Source: Firmicutes bacterium UBA3906
Lineage (GTDB): Bacteria > Bacillota > Clostridia > Caldicoprobacterales > DTU083
Length of the DNA: 8,107 nt
NCBI GenBank assembly: GCA_002391555.1
Contig: DGFG01000107.1
Span: 1,342 to 9,448, forward strand
Direction: 5' to 3'
A model generated the notes under the pieces. That model ran no database searches and was not told where the DNA came from. It saw only the letters and a list, made by a program, of their open reading frames with translations. The translations under genes were made by a program, and so were the position numbers. Within the stretch, counting starts at the first letter, position 1. Each line of letters starts with the position of its first letter. Below are positions 1 to 6,390 of the stretch, piece after piece.

Positions 1-20
1 TGCGTAGAGTATTAATTTTT

Positions 21-755
21 TTACTTATCTGATACCTCAATATACCCATCATTTATTATTGCCTCTGGGATAGTGTGCAAAATCCTTCTTGCAGCATGGC
101 TCCCAGCCCACTTTGTGAGCTGCCTTGCAGCCTCCTTCATATAGGGGCCTCGTCTTCGGGGAGAATGGGCATCACTGCCTAGTGCATGTATCATGTTTTG
201 CTTTATTAGCTTTTTGGCAGTCTTGCGTACATGTTTGCCAAAGAGGCCTGTTATGCTACCGGTATTTACCTGAGCTAGAGCTCCTAGGTTTATTAGTGGC
301 TCTAGGGTGCTAGGTTCATGTACTATTCGTCTATTGCGCTCAGGATGGGCTATAATTGGCGTTATCCCATTGATCTTTAGGCTATAGACTACATCCTCTG
401 TATAGATGGGTATATCCATCATAGGTAGCTCTATTAGTAGGTATCTAGAATTATTTATACATAGCTTTTTTAGGTCCTTTATGTGTATTATATTAGGACT
501 TATAAAGACCTCTGCCCCATCTAATATTTTTATATCAGCTGATAGGTCATCTATCAGGGGCTGTACCTGTGATTTGCCTTCTTGTATAGCATCTAGGTAG
601 GTCTCCACCGTATGGTCTTCTTCGCTAAAGTGGTGGCTTGCAATGATGGTCCTGATACCTTCGGTCACTGCAATATCAAGCATAGCCCTAGTTTCTTCTA
701 GGGATATGGGTCCATCATCTACCCCAGGGTATATATGACAATGAAGGTCAATCAT
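21..755 (-). CDS. cpsB: PHP-domain tyrosine-protein phosphatase (YwqE/CpsB-like)
   Basis: Predicted 244-residue cytosolic, metal-dependent phosphatase of the polymerase-and-histidinol-phosphatase fold that removes phosphate from the BY-kinase tyrosine cluster. Expected metal ligands are visible: H5 and H7 in DLHCHIYPGVDDG, H42 in ASHHF, E82 in GAEVF, H137 in AHPERN, and D195 and H197 in GSDAHS. Length is normal for the family (about 240 to 255). The segment before H42 reads A-S-H-H where relatives usually have A-T-P-H, a small departure. The start is fixed by the N-terminal HxH motif four residues in; the Shine-Dalgarno site is weak (GTGAG, about 9 nt upstream). The stop lies 20 bp from the left edge, and no terminator is seen, so the operon probably continues into glycan-assembly genes outside the window. 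Confidence 0.92.
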   Translation of the reverse strand: MIDLHCHIYPGVDDGPISLEETRAMLDIAVTEGIRTIIASHHFSEEDHTVETYLDAIQEGKSQVQPLIDDLSADIKILDGAEVFISPNIIHIKDLKKLCINNSRYLLIELPMMDIPIYTEDVVYSLKINGITPIIAHPERNRRIVHEPSTLEPLINLGALAQVNTGSITGLFGKHVRKTAKKLIKQNMIHALGSDAHSPRRRGPYMKEAARQLTKWAGSHAARRILHTIPEAIINDGYIEVSDK

Positions 756-770
756 AAGGAATCACTCACT

Positions 771-1496
771 TTAGGCTCTTCTAACACCCTTTGAAAAGCT
801 TCGCATCGATTGCTTCTTTAGTAAATCCTGATCATACTCATAGTTATAGCGGCCCTTCTTTTCTATTGGATACCTGTTGAGTACTGCCCCAATTATGTTA
901 GCCCCTACCCTCTCTAGATCATCCTTAGCCTCCTGGGCCATCTCATAGCTGGTAGAGCCATACTCTACAACTAAAATTACCCCGTCTACCAATCTTGATA
1001 AAACAGCAGCATCAGTTACAGGTAGGACTGGTGGAGCGTCTATTATCACAGTGTCATATTCACTGGCCACTGTTGTTATAAGGGACTCCATCCTGGCAGT
1101 ACCTATTAGCTCAGAAGGGTTTGGTGGCTTTGGGCCACTGGTTAATACCTCAAGGTTTTTTACCCCAACAGTGTTACAAATATCCTTGTAATCTATGCTT
1201 TGCACTAATACATTTGTAAGCCCCTTTACATTTAAGAGGCTAAGGGCCTTGTGTATATGAGGCCTTCTTAAATCGCTGTCAATGAGTAGTACCCTCTTGT
1301 CGGACTGGGCTATTGTTATAGCAAGGTTAGCAGCTGTTGTGCTTTTCCCCTCAGACTGACTAGCTGAGGTCACCATTAATACCTTTAGCTGCTTGTCCAG
1401 GCTTGAAAACTGTATATTGGTCCTAAGGGTCTTGTATGCCTCTGCTGCTGAAGCCTTTGATAATTGGTTGCCTTTTAGAATTGTTGAATCTGCCAT
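771..1496 (-). CDS. cpsD: BY-type tyrosine-protein kinase, exopolysaccharide biosynthesis (YwqD/CpsD-like)
   Basis: Predicted 241-residue cytosolic autokinase of the bacterial tyrosine kinase family, separate from its membrane activator as in Firmicutes. The oligomer interface motif EAYKTLRTNIQF (19-30) is present. Walker A is SASQSEGKSTT (44-54, K51), Walker A' is LLIDSDLRRP (70-79) and Walker B is VIIDAPP (150-156). The C-terminal tail has a tyrosine cluster at Y209, Y217, Y219 and Y221, the expected autophosphorylation sites, followed by a basic end. Phosphorylation cycles on this cluster tune polymer synthesis and export. The Shine-Dalgarno site is only a moderate AGGGG about 7 nt before the ATG. 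The cpsB phosphatase begins 15 nt after its TAA, giving an adaptor-kinase-phosphatase set like B. subtilis ywqCDE. Confidence 0.94.
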   Translation of the reverse strand: MADSTILKGNQLSKASAAEAYKTLRTNIQFSSLDKQLKVLMVTSASQSEGKSTTAANLAITIAQSDKRVLLIDSDLRRPHIHKALSLLNVKGLTNVLVQSIDYKDICNTVGVKNLEVLTSGPKPPNPSELIGTARMESLITTVASEYDTVIIDAPPVLPVTDAAVLSRLVDGVILVVEYGSTSYEMAQEAKDDLERVGANIIGAVLNRYPIEKKGRYNYEYDQDLLKKQSMRSFSKGVRRA

Positions 1497-1506
1497 GCCT
1501 GCACCC

Positions 1507-2172
1507 CTATTCTATTTCCGGGATAACACCTAGAACAGGTAGCCCTAGCTGTTTTTCTATGAAGTCCGGTTCCTTTATAGTCTTGTCCAAGAGCTCTATG
1601 ATAAAGGCTAGGCCTATCCCTAGCATGAGGCCTAAGATAAGAGAAATAGCAATATTTAGCTTTACATTTGGTTTTACAGGGGAGCTCTGTTCCCTTGCCT
1701 CATCAATGATTTGTACATTGTCCATATCCATGAGCTCTTGTATCTCATTTATAAATACTCTGGCAACTGAATTGGCTATATCTCTAGCTGTTTCAGGATT
1801 TATATCCTCAACTGAGATCCTAATTATCTCAGTATTACCCTCGGCCCTAACGGATATCTTATTTCGGAGTTGGCCAAGGCTTAGGTCAGACCTAAGTTCA
1901 GTGACTACCTTTTCAAGTACCCTATCACTTTTTATGATAACGCTATAAGTATCGACTAGGTTACGGGCTAGGTTTATATCACTAAGCTGAACACTGCCTC
2001 CATCTTTTCTATTTTCCCTGACTATTAGGGTTGTAGATGATGCATATATGTCATCTAAGATAAATACACTGAAAATTATGCCCATTAGAAGGGCGAATAT
2101 TGTGATAGCTGCTATTATCCATATACGTTTAGTGATAATATCTATAATGTCTCTTAAATCCAGCTCTTCCAT
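1507..2172 (-). CDS. cpsC: Wzz-type chain-length / BY-kinase activator membrane protein (YwqC/CpsC-like)
   Basis: Predicted 221-residue membrane adaptor of the polysaccharide co-polymerase family. The N-terminal segment (MEELDLRDIIDIITKR) is the typical Wzz entry. Transmembrane helix 1 spans about 18-39 and helix 2 about 172-195, with an extracellular loop of about 130 residues between them. A proline-containing stretch, SSPVKPN (164-170), precedes helix 2, as in the family. The cytosolic tail DKTIKEPDFIEKQLGLPVLGVIPE is the part that in Gram-positives contacts and activates the separate tyrosine kinase. It controls exopolysaccharide or capsule chain length together with the next gene. First gene of the operon, behind its own promoter; the kinase starts 10 nt after its TAG. 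Starting at 2172 removes 14 residues that an upstream ATG would add and that do not resemble the family. Confidence 0.9.
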   Translation of the reverse strand: MEELDLRDIIDIITKRIWIIAAITIFALLMGIIFSVFILDDIYASSTTLIVRENRKDGGSVQLSDINLARNLVDTYSVIIKSDRVLEKVVTELRSDLSLGQLRNKISVRAEGNTEIIRISVEDINPETARDIANSVARVFINEIQELMDMDNVQIIDEAREQSSPVKPNVKLNIAISLILGLMLGIGLAFIIELLDKTIKEPDFIEKQLGLPVLGVIPEIE

Positions 2173-2177
2173 GGAAA

Positions 2178-2182
2178 CCTCC
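2178..2182 (-). promoter_or_regulatory. Shine-Dalgarno GGAGG fixing the Wzz start
   Basis: GGAGG is 5 nt upstream of the ATG at 2172. The in-frame ATG at 2214 falls at the predicted transcription start and has no Shine-Dalgarno site, so translation should start at 2172. Confidence 0.8.
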
Positions 2183-2218
2183 AAAACTGTTGTATTATAT
2201 AAAAAAGTACACATATTT

Positions 2219-2247
2219 AATATAACACAATTGATAATTTAGAACAA
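2219..2247 (-). promoter_or_regulatory. Sigma-A-type promoter of the exopolysaccharide operon
   Basis: On the minus strand TTGTTC (2242-2247) and TATATT (2219-2224) are 17 bp apart, with TGT just before TATATT as an extended -10. The -10 matches 5 of 6 positions and the -35 only 3 of 6 (TTG), which the extended -10 can offset. The start would be near 2212, giving a leader of about 40 nt to the ATG at 2172. A second TATAAT at 2300-2305 lacks a good -35 at 17 bp and is a weaker candidate. Confidence 0.6.
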
Positions 2248-2260
2248 TACGCAACTTGCA

Positions 2261-2279
2261 TAAAAAAGCCAATTTTTTA
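2261..2279. repeat. A/T-tract inverted repeat upstream of the exopolysaccharide promoter
   Basis: TAAAAAA and TTTTTTA flank a 5-bp centre. The repeat lies 14 bp upstream of the -35 hexamer at 2242-2247, around -49 to -67 of the expected start. Phased A/T tracts there could act as a distal UP-like element; an all-A/T 7-bp stem is too weak to be a convincing terminator. Confidence 0.3.
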
Positions 2280-2343
2280 ACAATTCAGTCTAATCCTTAA
2301 TTATACTATCACATATATACACATGTAACAACAATTCTTCAAG

Positions 2344-2373
2344 AAAAAACCGAAGCCAAAGCTCCGGTTTTTT
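2344..2373 (-). terminator. Rho-independent terminator after the spo0E-like gene (bidirectional)
   Basis: A 13-bp stem (2344-2356 with 2361-2373) and a 4-nt loop. On the minus strand the arms contain ACCGGAGC and GCTTCGGT, with one G-U pair, and the stem is followed by a run of six T. Six A precede it, so it should also work from the other strand. It starts 7 bp after the stop codon and separates the upstream transcript from the exopolysaccharide operon. Confidence 0.92.
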
Positions 2374-2379
2374 AGTAAT

Positions 2380-2553
2380 CTATTGATATTGCTTTTTATT
2401 TTTCTTTAATTTTATATATTTAACTATTAACTCATCAAGCTGCCTGCTAAGGGCTAAAACATCCTTGCTGGTTAATGTTTCACACTCCAAAGTCAACTTG
2501 TTTAGCTCGTCCTGCTTTGAGCGGATCTTAAGTTTGATAGTCTCGACTGTCAT
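2380..2553 (-). CDS. Spo0E-like aspartyl-phosphate phosphatase (sporulation regulator)
   Basis: A 57-residue protein read from an ATG with AGGAGG (2561-2566) 7 nt upstream and ending at TAG. It consists of two predicted helices. The first is charged with heptad-like spacing (residues 4-24, MTVETIKLKIRSKQDELNKL at the start). A short turn (about 25-29) follows, and the second helix carries SRQLDELIVKY (36-46), which matches the Spo0E family signature S-x-x-L-D-x-L-I. Family proteins are 50 to 90 residues and dephosphorylate phosphorylated Spo0A, holding back sporulation and shifting biofilm and stationary-phase decisions. The tail (48-57) is lysine-rich. The gene has its own promoter at 2636-2664 and a terminator 7 bp past its stop, so it can act as a single unit, though read-through from gnd is possible. 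Family assignment is confident; the target (Spo0A) is inferred. Confidence 0.85.
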   Translation of the reverse strand: MTVETIKLKIRSKQDELNKLTLECETLTSKDVLALSRQLDELIVKYIKLKKNKKQYQ

Positions 2554-2635
2554 TATGGGCCCTCCTTTAGGTCACGTATTATAGGTCTTTTTAAAAAATG
2601 CCATAATTTAGTATTAACTATATTTACTTGTAATT

Positions 2636-2664
2636 ATTGTACCACCGCTAGCAGGATATATCAA
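2636..2664 (-). promoter_or_regulatory. Sigma-A-type promoter of the spo0E-like gene
   Basis: On the minus strand, TTGATA (2659-2664) and TACAAT (2636-2641) are separated by exactly 17 bp. Each hexamer matches the consensus at 5 of 6 positions. TGG directly before TACAAT is an extended -10 (TGn). Transcription would begin near 2629, leaving a leader of about 75 nt before the ATG. It gives the small gene its own expression, independent of the metabolic operon. Confidence 0.7.
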
Positions 2665-2672
2665 CAGGTTTT

Positions 2673-2689
2673 TTACGCATTTTGCATAA
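2673..2689. repeat. Imperfect inverted repeat upstream of the spo0E-like promoter
   Basis: TTACGC and GCATAA flank a 5-bp centre and form a 17-bp inverted repeat with one mismatch. It ends 8 bp upstream of the -35 hexamer at 2659-2664, a usual place for an activator or repressor site. Not followed by a T-run in the direction of transcription, so it is not a terminator. Confidence 0.3.
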
Positions 2690-2697
2690 TTTCATCG

Positions 2698-2711
2698 ATA
2701 CAAGTTTGTAT
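2698..2711. repeat. 14-bp palindrome, ATACAA-GT-TTGTAT
   Basis: A perfect 6-bp inverted repeat with a 2-bp centre, starting 7 bp beyond the gnd stop. No T-tract follows, and the 2-nt loop makes it a poor RNA hairpin. It could be a protein-binding site for the downstream promoter or chance in AT-rich DNA. Confidence 0.3.
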
Positions 2712-2717
2712 TTGTAC

Positions 2718-4166
2718 CTATACCGGGTCACTTGTCACTTTTTGACCCTCTGTTAGCCATTCAGTGTGAAAGGTCCCTTTTTTGTCTATCCTCTGGTAGG
2801 TATGGGCCCCAAAGTAGTCTCTTTGTGCCTGTATTAGGTTGGCAGGTAGGGTTTTTGTCCTATAGGAGTCATAATAGGAGATAGCAGAGGAAAAGGCAGC
2901 CACTGGTAGGCCTAGCCTTATGGCCTCGCTGACCACCATCCTAAAGGAGTCTTGGGCCCTTTCTACGGCCTCCTTAAAGTAGGGGGCAAGTAGGAGGTTT
3001 TCAAGGTCCTTGTCCTTGTCAAAGGCCTCCTTGATATGGTCTAAAAACTGGGCCCTAATAATACAGCCACCCCTCCACATAAGGGCTATCTGGCCAAAGT
3101 TTAGGTCCCAGCCGTATTCTATGCTAGCCTCTTTCATCATGGCAAAACCCTGGGCATAGGAGCATATCTTTGAGGCAAAAAGGGCCTGCCTAACAGCCTC
3201 GATAAAGTCCTCTTTATTTGCCTTAACTTTCCCTTCGGGTCCCTTTAGGACCTTTGAAGCCTCTACCCTCTGGTCCTTTATAGCGGAGATAAATCTAGCA
3301 TATACAGCCTCTGTTATAGTAGGGGCTGATACCCCCAGGTCAAGGGCCACCTGGCTAGTCCATTTGCCTGTCCCCTTTTGGCCTGCCGTATCTAGGATTA
3401 GTTCCACCATGGGCCTGCCTGTTTCCTTGTCCACCTTTCCTAGGATATCCCTTGTTATCTCGATAAGGTATGAGTTTAGCTCGCCCTCATTCCAGCTGGC
3501 AAAGACCTCATGGATCTTTCTCTCCTCCAGGCCTAAACCATGCTTTAGGATATAATAGGCCTCAGCTATTAGCTGCATATCGGCATACTCTATACCATTG
3601 TGGACCATCTTTACAAAATGACCTGCCCCGTCACTGCCAACCCAATCACAGCAGGGGGTCCCGTCATCAACCTTGGCTGCTATTTTTTTAAATATTGGCT
3701 CTAAATAGGGCCAGGCAGCCTTTGACCCTCCTGGCATAATGGATGGACCCTTTAAGGCTCCCTCCTCGCCACCTGATACGCCTGTTCCTATATAGTAAAG
3801 GCCCCTTTCCTCGACCTTTTTTGTCCGCCTAATAGTGTCTGGAAAGTAGCTATTACCTCCATCTATTATAATATCACCAGGGTCTAGTAGGTCTAATAGC
3901 CTGTCTATCAGGTCATCTACAGGCCTACCGGCCTTTACCATTAGCATGACCTTTCTAGGCTTTTTAAGTGTGTCCGCCAGCTCTTCTAGTGAATATGTAC
4001 CGATAATATTTAGGTCCTGCGCCCTAGCCTCTATAAAGCTTGTGACCTTGTCTAGGGTCCTGTTGTAGACAGCCACGGTAAAACCCTTGCTCTCCATATT
4101 CATAACTAGGTTTTCGCCCATGACTGCCAGGCCAACTAGACCTATATCAGCCTTGCCAGTATTCAT
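2718..4166 (-). CDS. gnd: 6-phosphogluconate dehydrogenase, decarboxylating
   Basis: Predicted 482-residue cytoplasmic dehydrogenase of the oxidative pentose phosphate pathway: 6-phosphogluconate plus NAD(P)+ gives ribulose 5-phosphate, CO2 and NAD(P)H. Length matches the long bacterial/eukaryotic type (about 470 to 480). The Rossmann loop is GLVGLAVMGENL (9-20) and the end of strand 2 is YNRT (34-37), the N-R-T pattern associated with NADP+ preference. IIDGGNSYFPDT (100-111), VSGGEEGALKGPSIMPGG (130-147) and HFVKMVHNGIEY (183-194) are substrate and catalytic segments. K186 and E193 match the catalytic Lys and Glu (seven apart, as in sheep K183/E190), with H189 and N190 between them. LDTAGQKGTGKWT and, near the C terminus, QRDYFGAHTYQR are also intact. 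AGGAGG (4174-4179) lies 7 nt before the ATG. No strong terminator follows, so transcription may run into the Spo0E-like gene. Confidence 0.97.
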   Translation of the reverse strand: MNTGKADIGLVGLAVMGENLVMNMESKGFTVAVYNRTLDKVTSFIEARAQDLNIIGTYSLEELADTLKKPRKVMLMVKAGRPVDDLIDRLLDLLDPGDIIIDGGNSYFPDTIRRTKKVEERGLYYIGTGVSGGEEGALKGPSIMPGGSKAAWPYLEPIFKKIAAKVDDGTPCCDWVGSDGAGHFVKMVHNGIEYADMQLIAEAYYILKHGLGLEERKIHEVFASWNEGELNSYLIEITRDILGKVDKETGRPMVELILDTAGQKGTGKWTSQVALDLGVSAPTITEAVYARFISAIKDQRVEASKVLKGPEGKVKANKEDFIEAVRQALFASKICSYAQGFAMMKEASIEYGWDLNFGQIALMWRGGCIIRAQFLDHIKEAFDKDKDLENLLLAPYFKEAVERAQDSFRMVVSEAIRLGLPVAAFSSAISYYDSYRTKTLPANLIQAQRDYFGAHTYQRIDKKGTFHTEWLTEGQKVTSDPV

Positions 4167-4182
4167 AAAAAATCCTCCTTTT

Positions 4183-5070
4183 CTAGGCCTTCCAGGGGGG
4201 AGTCGCCGGTAGGTAGGCCTTAAACTCCTCTATTAATTTATCCTCGTAGGCCCCTTTGTAACTACCCTGCATTAACCTATCTATTGCTTCTTCGTAAAAG
4301 CGCTGCCAGGATATATCCTCATGACCTGGGTTTATAGGATAAAACAGGATGCCGTTTTCCTTGGCAGCCCTTAAATCTCCAGGCGCATCCCCTATCATCA
4401 GGACCCTTTCCTTTTGGTACCGGTCAAAAATAGCATAGGCTAGACACTCTTTCTTTGTGCCCATCTCTTGGCCTGCTATGACCTTTACTAGGCCTTTTAA
4501 CTTGTGCTCTGTCCATTCCCTCTCTAGGGCATCTGTCGGGGTTGCAGAGACCACTATCATATCTGCCAGGGGAGAGAGCCTCTCTAAGGATTCCCTTACA
4601 TAGGGAAAAGGAGGTACCCCCCTTACTATCTTTTCTACTGAATCATTTACTGCCCTTGACCATTTAAGGGCCCTTTTTAAGGTTAGGTCTCCTGTCCCTT
4701 TTACCTTTTCCTCTAGGGCAGGGTTAGCAAGTTTAGTTTCTTCCTCAATCCAGGCCCTTAGGCTATCTAGATTGGGGAGCTTGAAATTCCTTTTTTTAAC
4801 CTCAGGCCTGTCAGCTAAGAGGTCAAAGACCTTTACAAGGGCGGGAAAACGGTTTATACCCCTAGATACTGAGTATAGGTTTACAAACTCTGCTGCCTCC
4901 CTAGCATATTTTGATATGGCCTGTAGGTCCCACTCATTTATTATGTTAGGGATAAAGCACTCCTTGTGCTTTACCTCCATGGTATCAAACACGCAGCCAT
5001 CTGAATCTATCCCAATTAAAAAGTCATGACTTTTTTCTAGGGTCTTTAACTTTATTGCTGGATCAGTCAT
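4183..5070 (-). CDS. HAD-superfamily hydrolase with large helical cap, substrate unknown
   Basis: Predicted 295-residue cytoplasmic haloacid dehalogenase-type hydrolase, probably a phosphatase. Motif I is GIDSDGCVFD with nucleophile D22 and acid/base D24. Motif II is VVSATP with S175. Motif III is the lysine pair K206-K207 in MGTKKECL. Motif IV is IGDAPGD with D228 and D232 as metal ligands. All four motifs are intact, so it should be active. Residues about 30 to 150 form a long inserted C1-type helical cap, larger than in simple phosphoglycolate-type phosphatases, and they set the unknown specificity. The gene lies 15 nt after pfp, with AGGAGG (5079-5084) 8 nt before the ATG, and 16 nt before gnd. 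Co-transcription with sugar-phosphate enzymes suggests a phosphorylated sugar or sugar acid as substrate, but this is inference and no specific reaction is claimed. Confidence 0.82.
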   Translation of the reverse strand: MTDPAIKLKTLEKSHDFLIGIDSDGCVFDTMEVKHKECFIPNIINEWDLQAISKYAREAAEFVNLYSVSRGINRFPALVKVFDLLADRPEVKKRNFKLPNLDSLRAWIEEETKLANPALEEKVKGTGDLTLKRALKWSRAVNDSVEKIVRGVPPFPYVRESLERLSPLADMIVVSATPTDALEREWTEHKLKGLVKVIAGQEMGTKKECLAYAIFDRYQKERVLMIGDAPGDLRAAKENGILFYPINPGHEDISWQRFYEEAIDRLMQGSYKGAYEDKLIEEFKAYLPATPPWKA

Positions 5071-5085
5071 GGCTTTTGCCTCCTT

Positions 5086-6378
5086 TTATCTCCTATAGCC
5101 ACAGGGGGTATAGGGCTTTAGCTTTTTATCTGCAAAGATGGGCTTAAAGGATGCATACCTCATTAGCCCATTTACCATTGGCACTTGGACTAGGTCCTCC
5201 CCTATAAGGGGCCTAGCATAGTTTATAAAGTCATCTGTTACATCAGACAGGGAGTCTTTTATCCACTCTTTTGGAAAGGTCCTCTCTGAATTTGCAACCA
5301 GGTCAAGAGGCACCTTGTCATAGTCAACCCGATATATGGGGCCTGGCCTCCTAATAATGGTTGACATATAGCCTGACCCATCATGGACTGAGATCTCGAC
5401 TGCCTTTTGCCCTAGCCTGTAGGCCTCGTCTAGGTCAACTGGTGATGCTAGCTGGATACTAGCCCTTTGGTCTGTACCTGGCACCTGGCCCCTAGCTGAG
5501 CCTGCTGTCTTTAGGCCCATGTTATTTAGATGGTTTACTAGTAGCTGGGCTACAGTCATTTGGCTAGCGCCAAACTCAGTATGGCCAAAGCTATCCTTTC
5601 TCTCCCCTATATCTACCAGGTCAAGGCCCTCGCCTACTACCACTATGGCCCTCTTTCTAGTCTTTAGTAGGTCATTTATCTCATCTGCAATCCTCTCTAG
5701 GGTCACCCCTGCCTCGGTCATGTAGATAAGCAGGGGCATTTCCCTCTTAGGGTCAGCTAGCCTTGCAGCCGCGGGTATAAAGCCTATCCTCCTACCCATG
5801 GCCTGCATAACTAGGACCGGGTCTGCAGGGTATGAGCCCTTGTTTTCCTCGTTGGCGTTTTGTACCATGGTGGCCCAGTAGCGGGCTACAGACCCGTAGC
5901 CAGGTGTGTGGTCAATTAGCTTAAAGTCCTGGTCACCTACATCGTTGTCTATTGTCTTTGGGACACCGGTTGCGACTAGATCCAGGCCTCGCTCGGCTGC
6001 TAGCCGGGCGATCTTGCTAGCTGTATCCATGGAGTCATTTCCACCTATATAATAAAAGTAACCTATATCATGGGCTTTAAACACCTTTATGATCCGGTCA
6101 AAGTCCTCCTGCTTTTCTTCTCTTAGCTTGTACCTGCAGGTCCCTATGGTTCCTGCTGTAGGGCTAGTCCGAAGCAGGCCTATCTCATCATCGGACTGGC
6201 TAGACAGGTCAAGTAACTCTTCCTTTAAGATGCCCTCAACCCCATGCCAGCCAGCATAGATCCTGCCAAAGCTGTCCCCAAAACTCTTTATAGTTTCAAT
6301 AACGCCCCTAAGGGAGTTATTTATAACAGGGGTTGGGCCTCCTGATTGGGCCACAACTACATTTTTAGGTCTTGACAT
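5086..6378 (-). CDS. pfp: Pyrophosphate-type 6-phosphofructokinase
   Basis: Predicted 430-residue cytoplasmic enzyme of the PfkA superfamily that phosphorylates fructose 6-phosphate to fructose 1,6-bisphosphate; with PPi the reaction is reversible. The N-terminal nucleotide/PPi loop is VVVAQSGGPTPVIN (7-20). The phosphoryl-donor loop is GGNDS (112-116), where D115 replaces the glycine of ATP enzymes (E. coli G104). The catalytic loop is PKTIDND (140-146), with K141 at the position of E. coli G124. Both substitutions are the established marks of PPi dependence. MGRRIGF (194-200) contacts fructose 6-phosphate. The length is far above the 320 residues of bacterial ATP enzymes and fits the longer PPi-type clade. 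ATG 6378 has AGGAGG 6 nt upstream, overlapping the galM stop; the galM-pfp gap is 10 nt. Cofactor choice rests on motif comparison only; a few family members with similar loops use ATP. Confidence 0.9.
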   Translation of the reverse strand: MSRPKNVVVAQSGGPTPVINNSLRGVIETIKSFGDSFGRIYAGWHGVEGILKEELLDLSSQSDDEIGLLRTSPTAGTIGTCRYKLREEKQEDFDRIIKVFKAHDIGYFYYIGGNDSMDTASKIARLAAERGLDLVATGVPKTIDNDVGDQDFKLIDHTPGYGSVARYWATMVQNANEENKGSYPADPVLVMQAMGRRIGFIPAAARLADPKREMPLLIYMTEAGVTLERIADEINDLLKTRKRAIVVVGEGLDLVDIGERKDSFGHTEFGASQMTVAQLLVNHLNNMGLKTAGSARGQVPGTDQRASIQLASPVDLDEAYRLGQKAVEISVHDGSGYMSTIIRRPGPIYRVDYDKVPLDLVANSERTFPKEWIKDSLSDVTDDFINYARPLIGEDLVQVPMVNGLMRYASFKPIFADKKLKPYTPCGYRR

Positions 6379-6384
6379 CTAGCT

Positions 6385-6390
6385 CCTCCT
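6385..6390 (-). promoter_or_regulatory. Shine-Dalgarno AGGAGG of pfp overlapping the galM TAG stop
   Basis: galM ends GGT TAG GAG G on the minus strand, so its stop codon (6389-6391) shares two bases with AGGAGG, which sits 6 nt before the pfp ATG. This is the same stop/Shine-Dalgarno fusion as at the preceding junction and implies coupled translation. Confidence 0.8.

Noticed and set aside
1436..1948. A 170-codon open frame on the plus strand antisense to cpsD and the Wzz gene
   Set aside because: It lies opposite well-supported genes, its product is a hydrophobic Ser-rich translation typical of an antisense shadow, and it has no plausible start signal.
2173..2214. ATG at 2214 as the start of the Wzz gene
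   Set aside because: No Shine-Dalgarno site, it coincides with the predicted transcription start, and the added residues do not resemble the family; ATG 2172 has GGAGG at 5 nt.
2227..2336. Three ACAATT copies (2227, 2280, 2331) spaced 53 and 51 bp
   Set aside because: A six-base A/T-rich word repeated three times in AT-rich DNA is easily chance, and the spacing is not exact.
2577..2605. TATAAT at 2579-2584 as a second promoter for the spo0E-like gene
   Set aside because: The hexamer 17 bp upstream (TTATGG) is a poor -35, and the TTGATA/TACAAT pair further upstream is far better.
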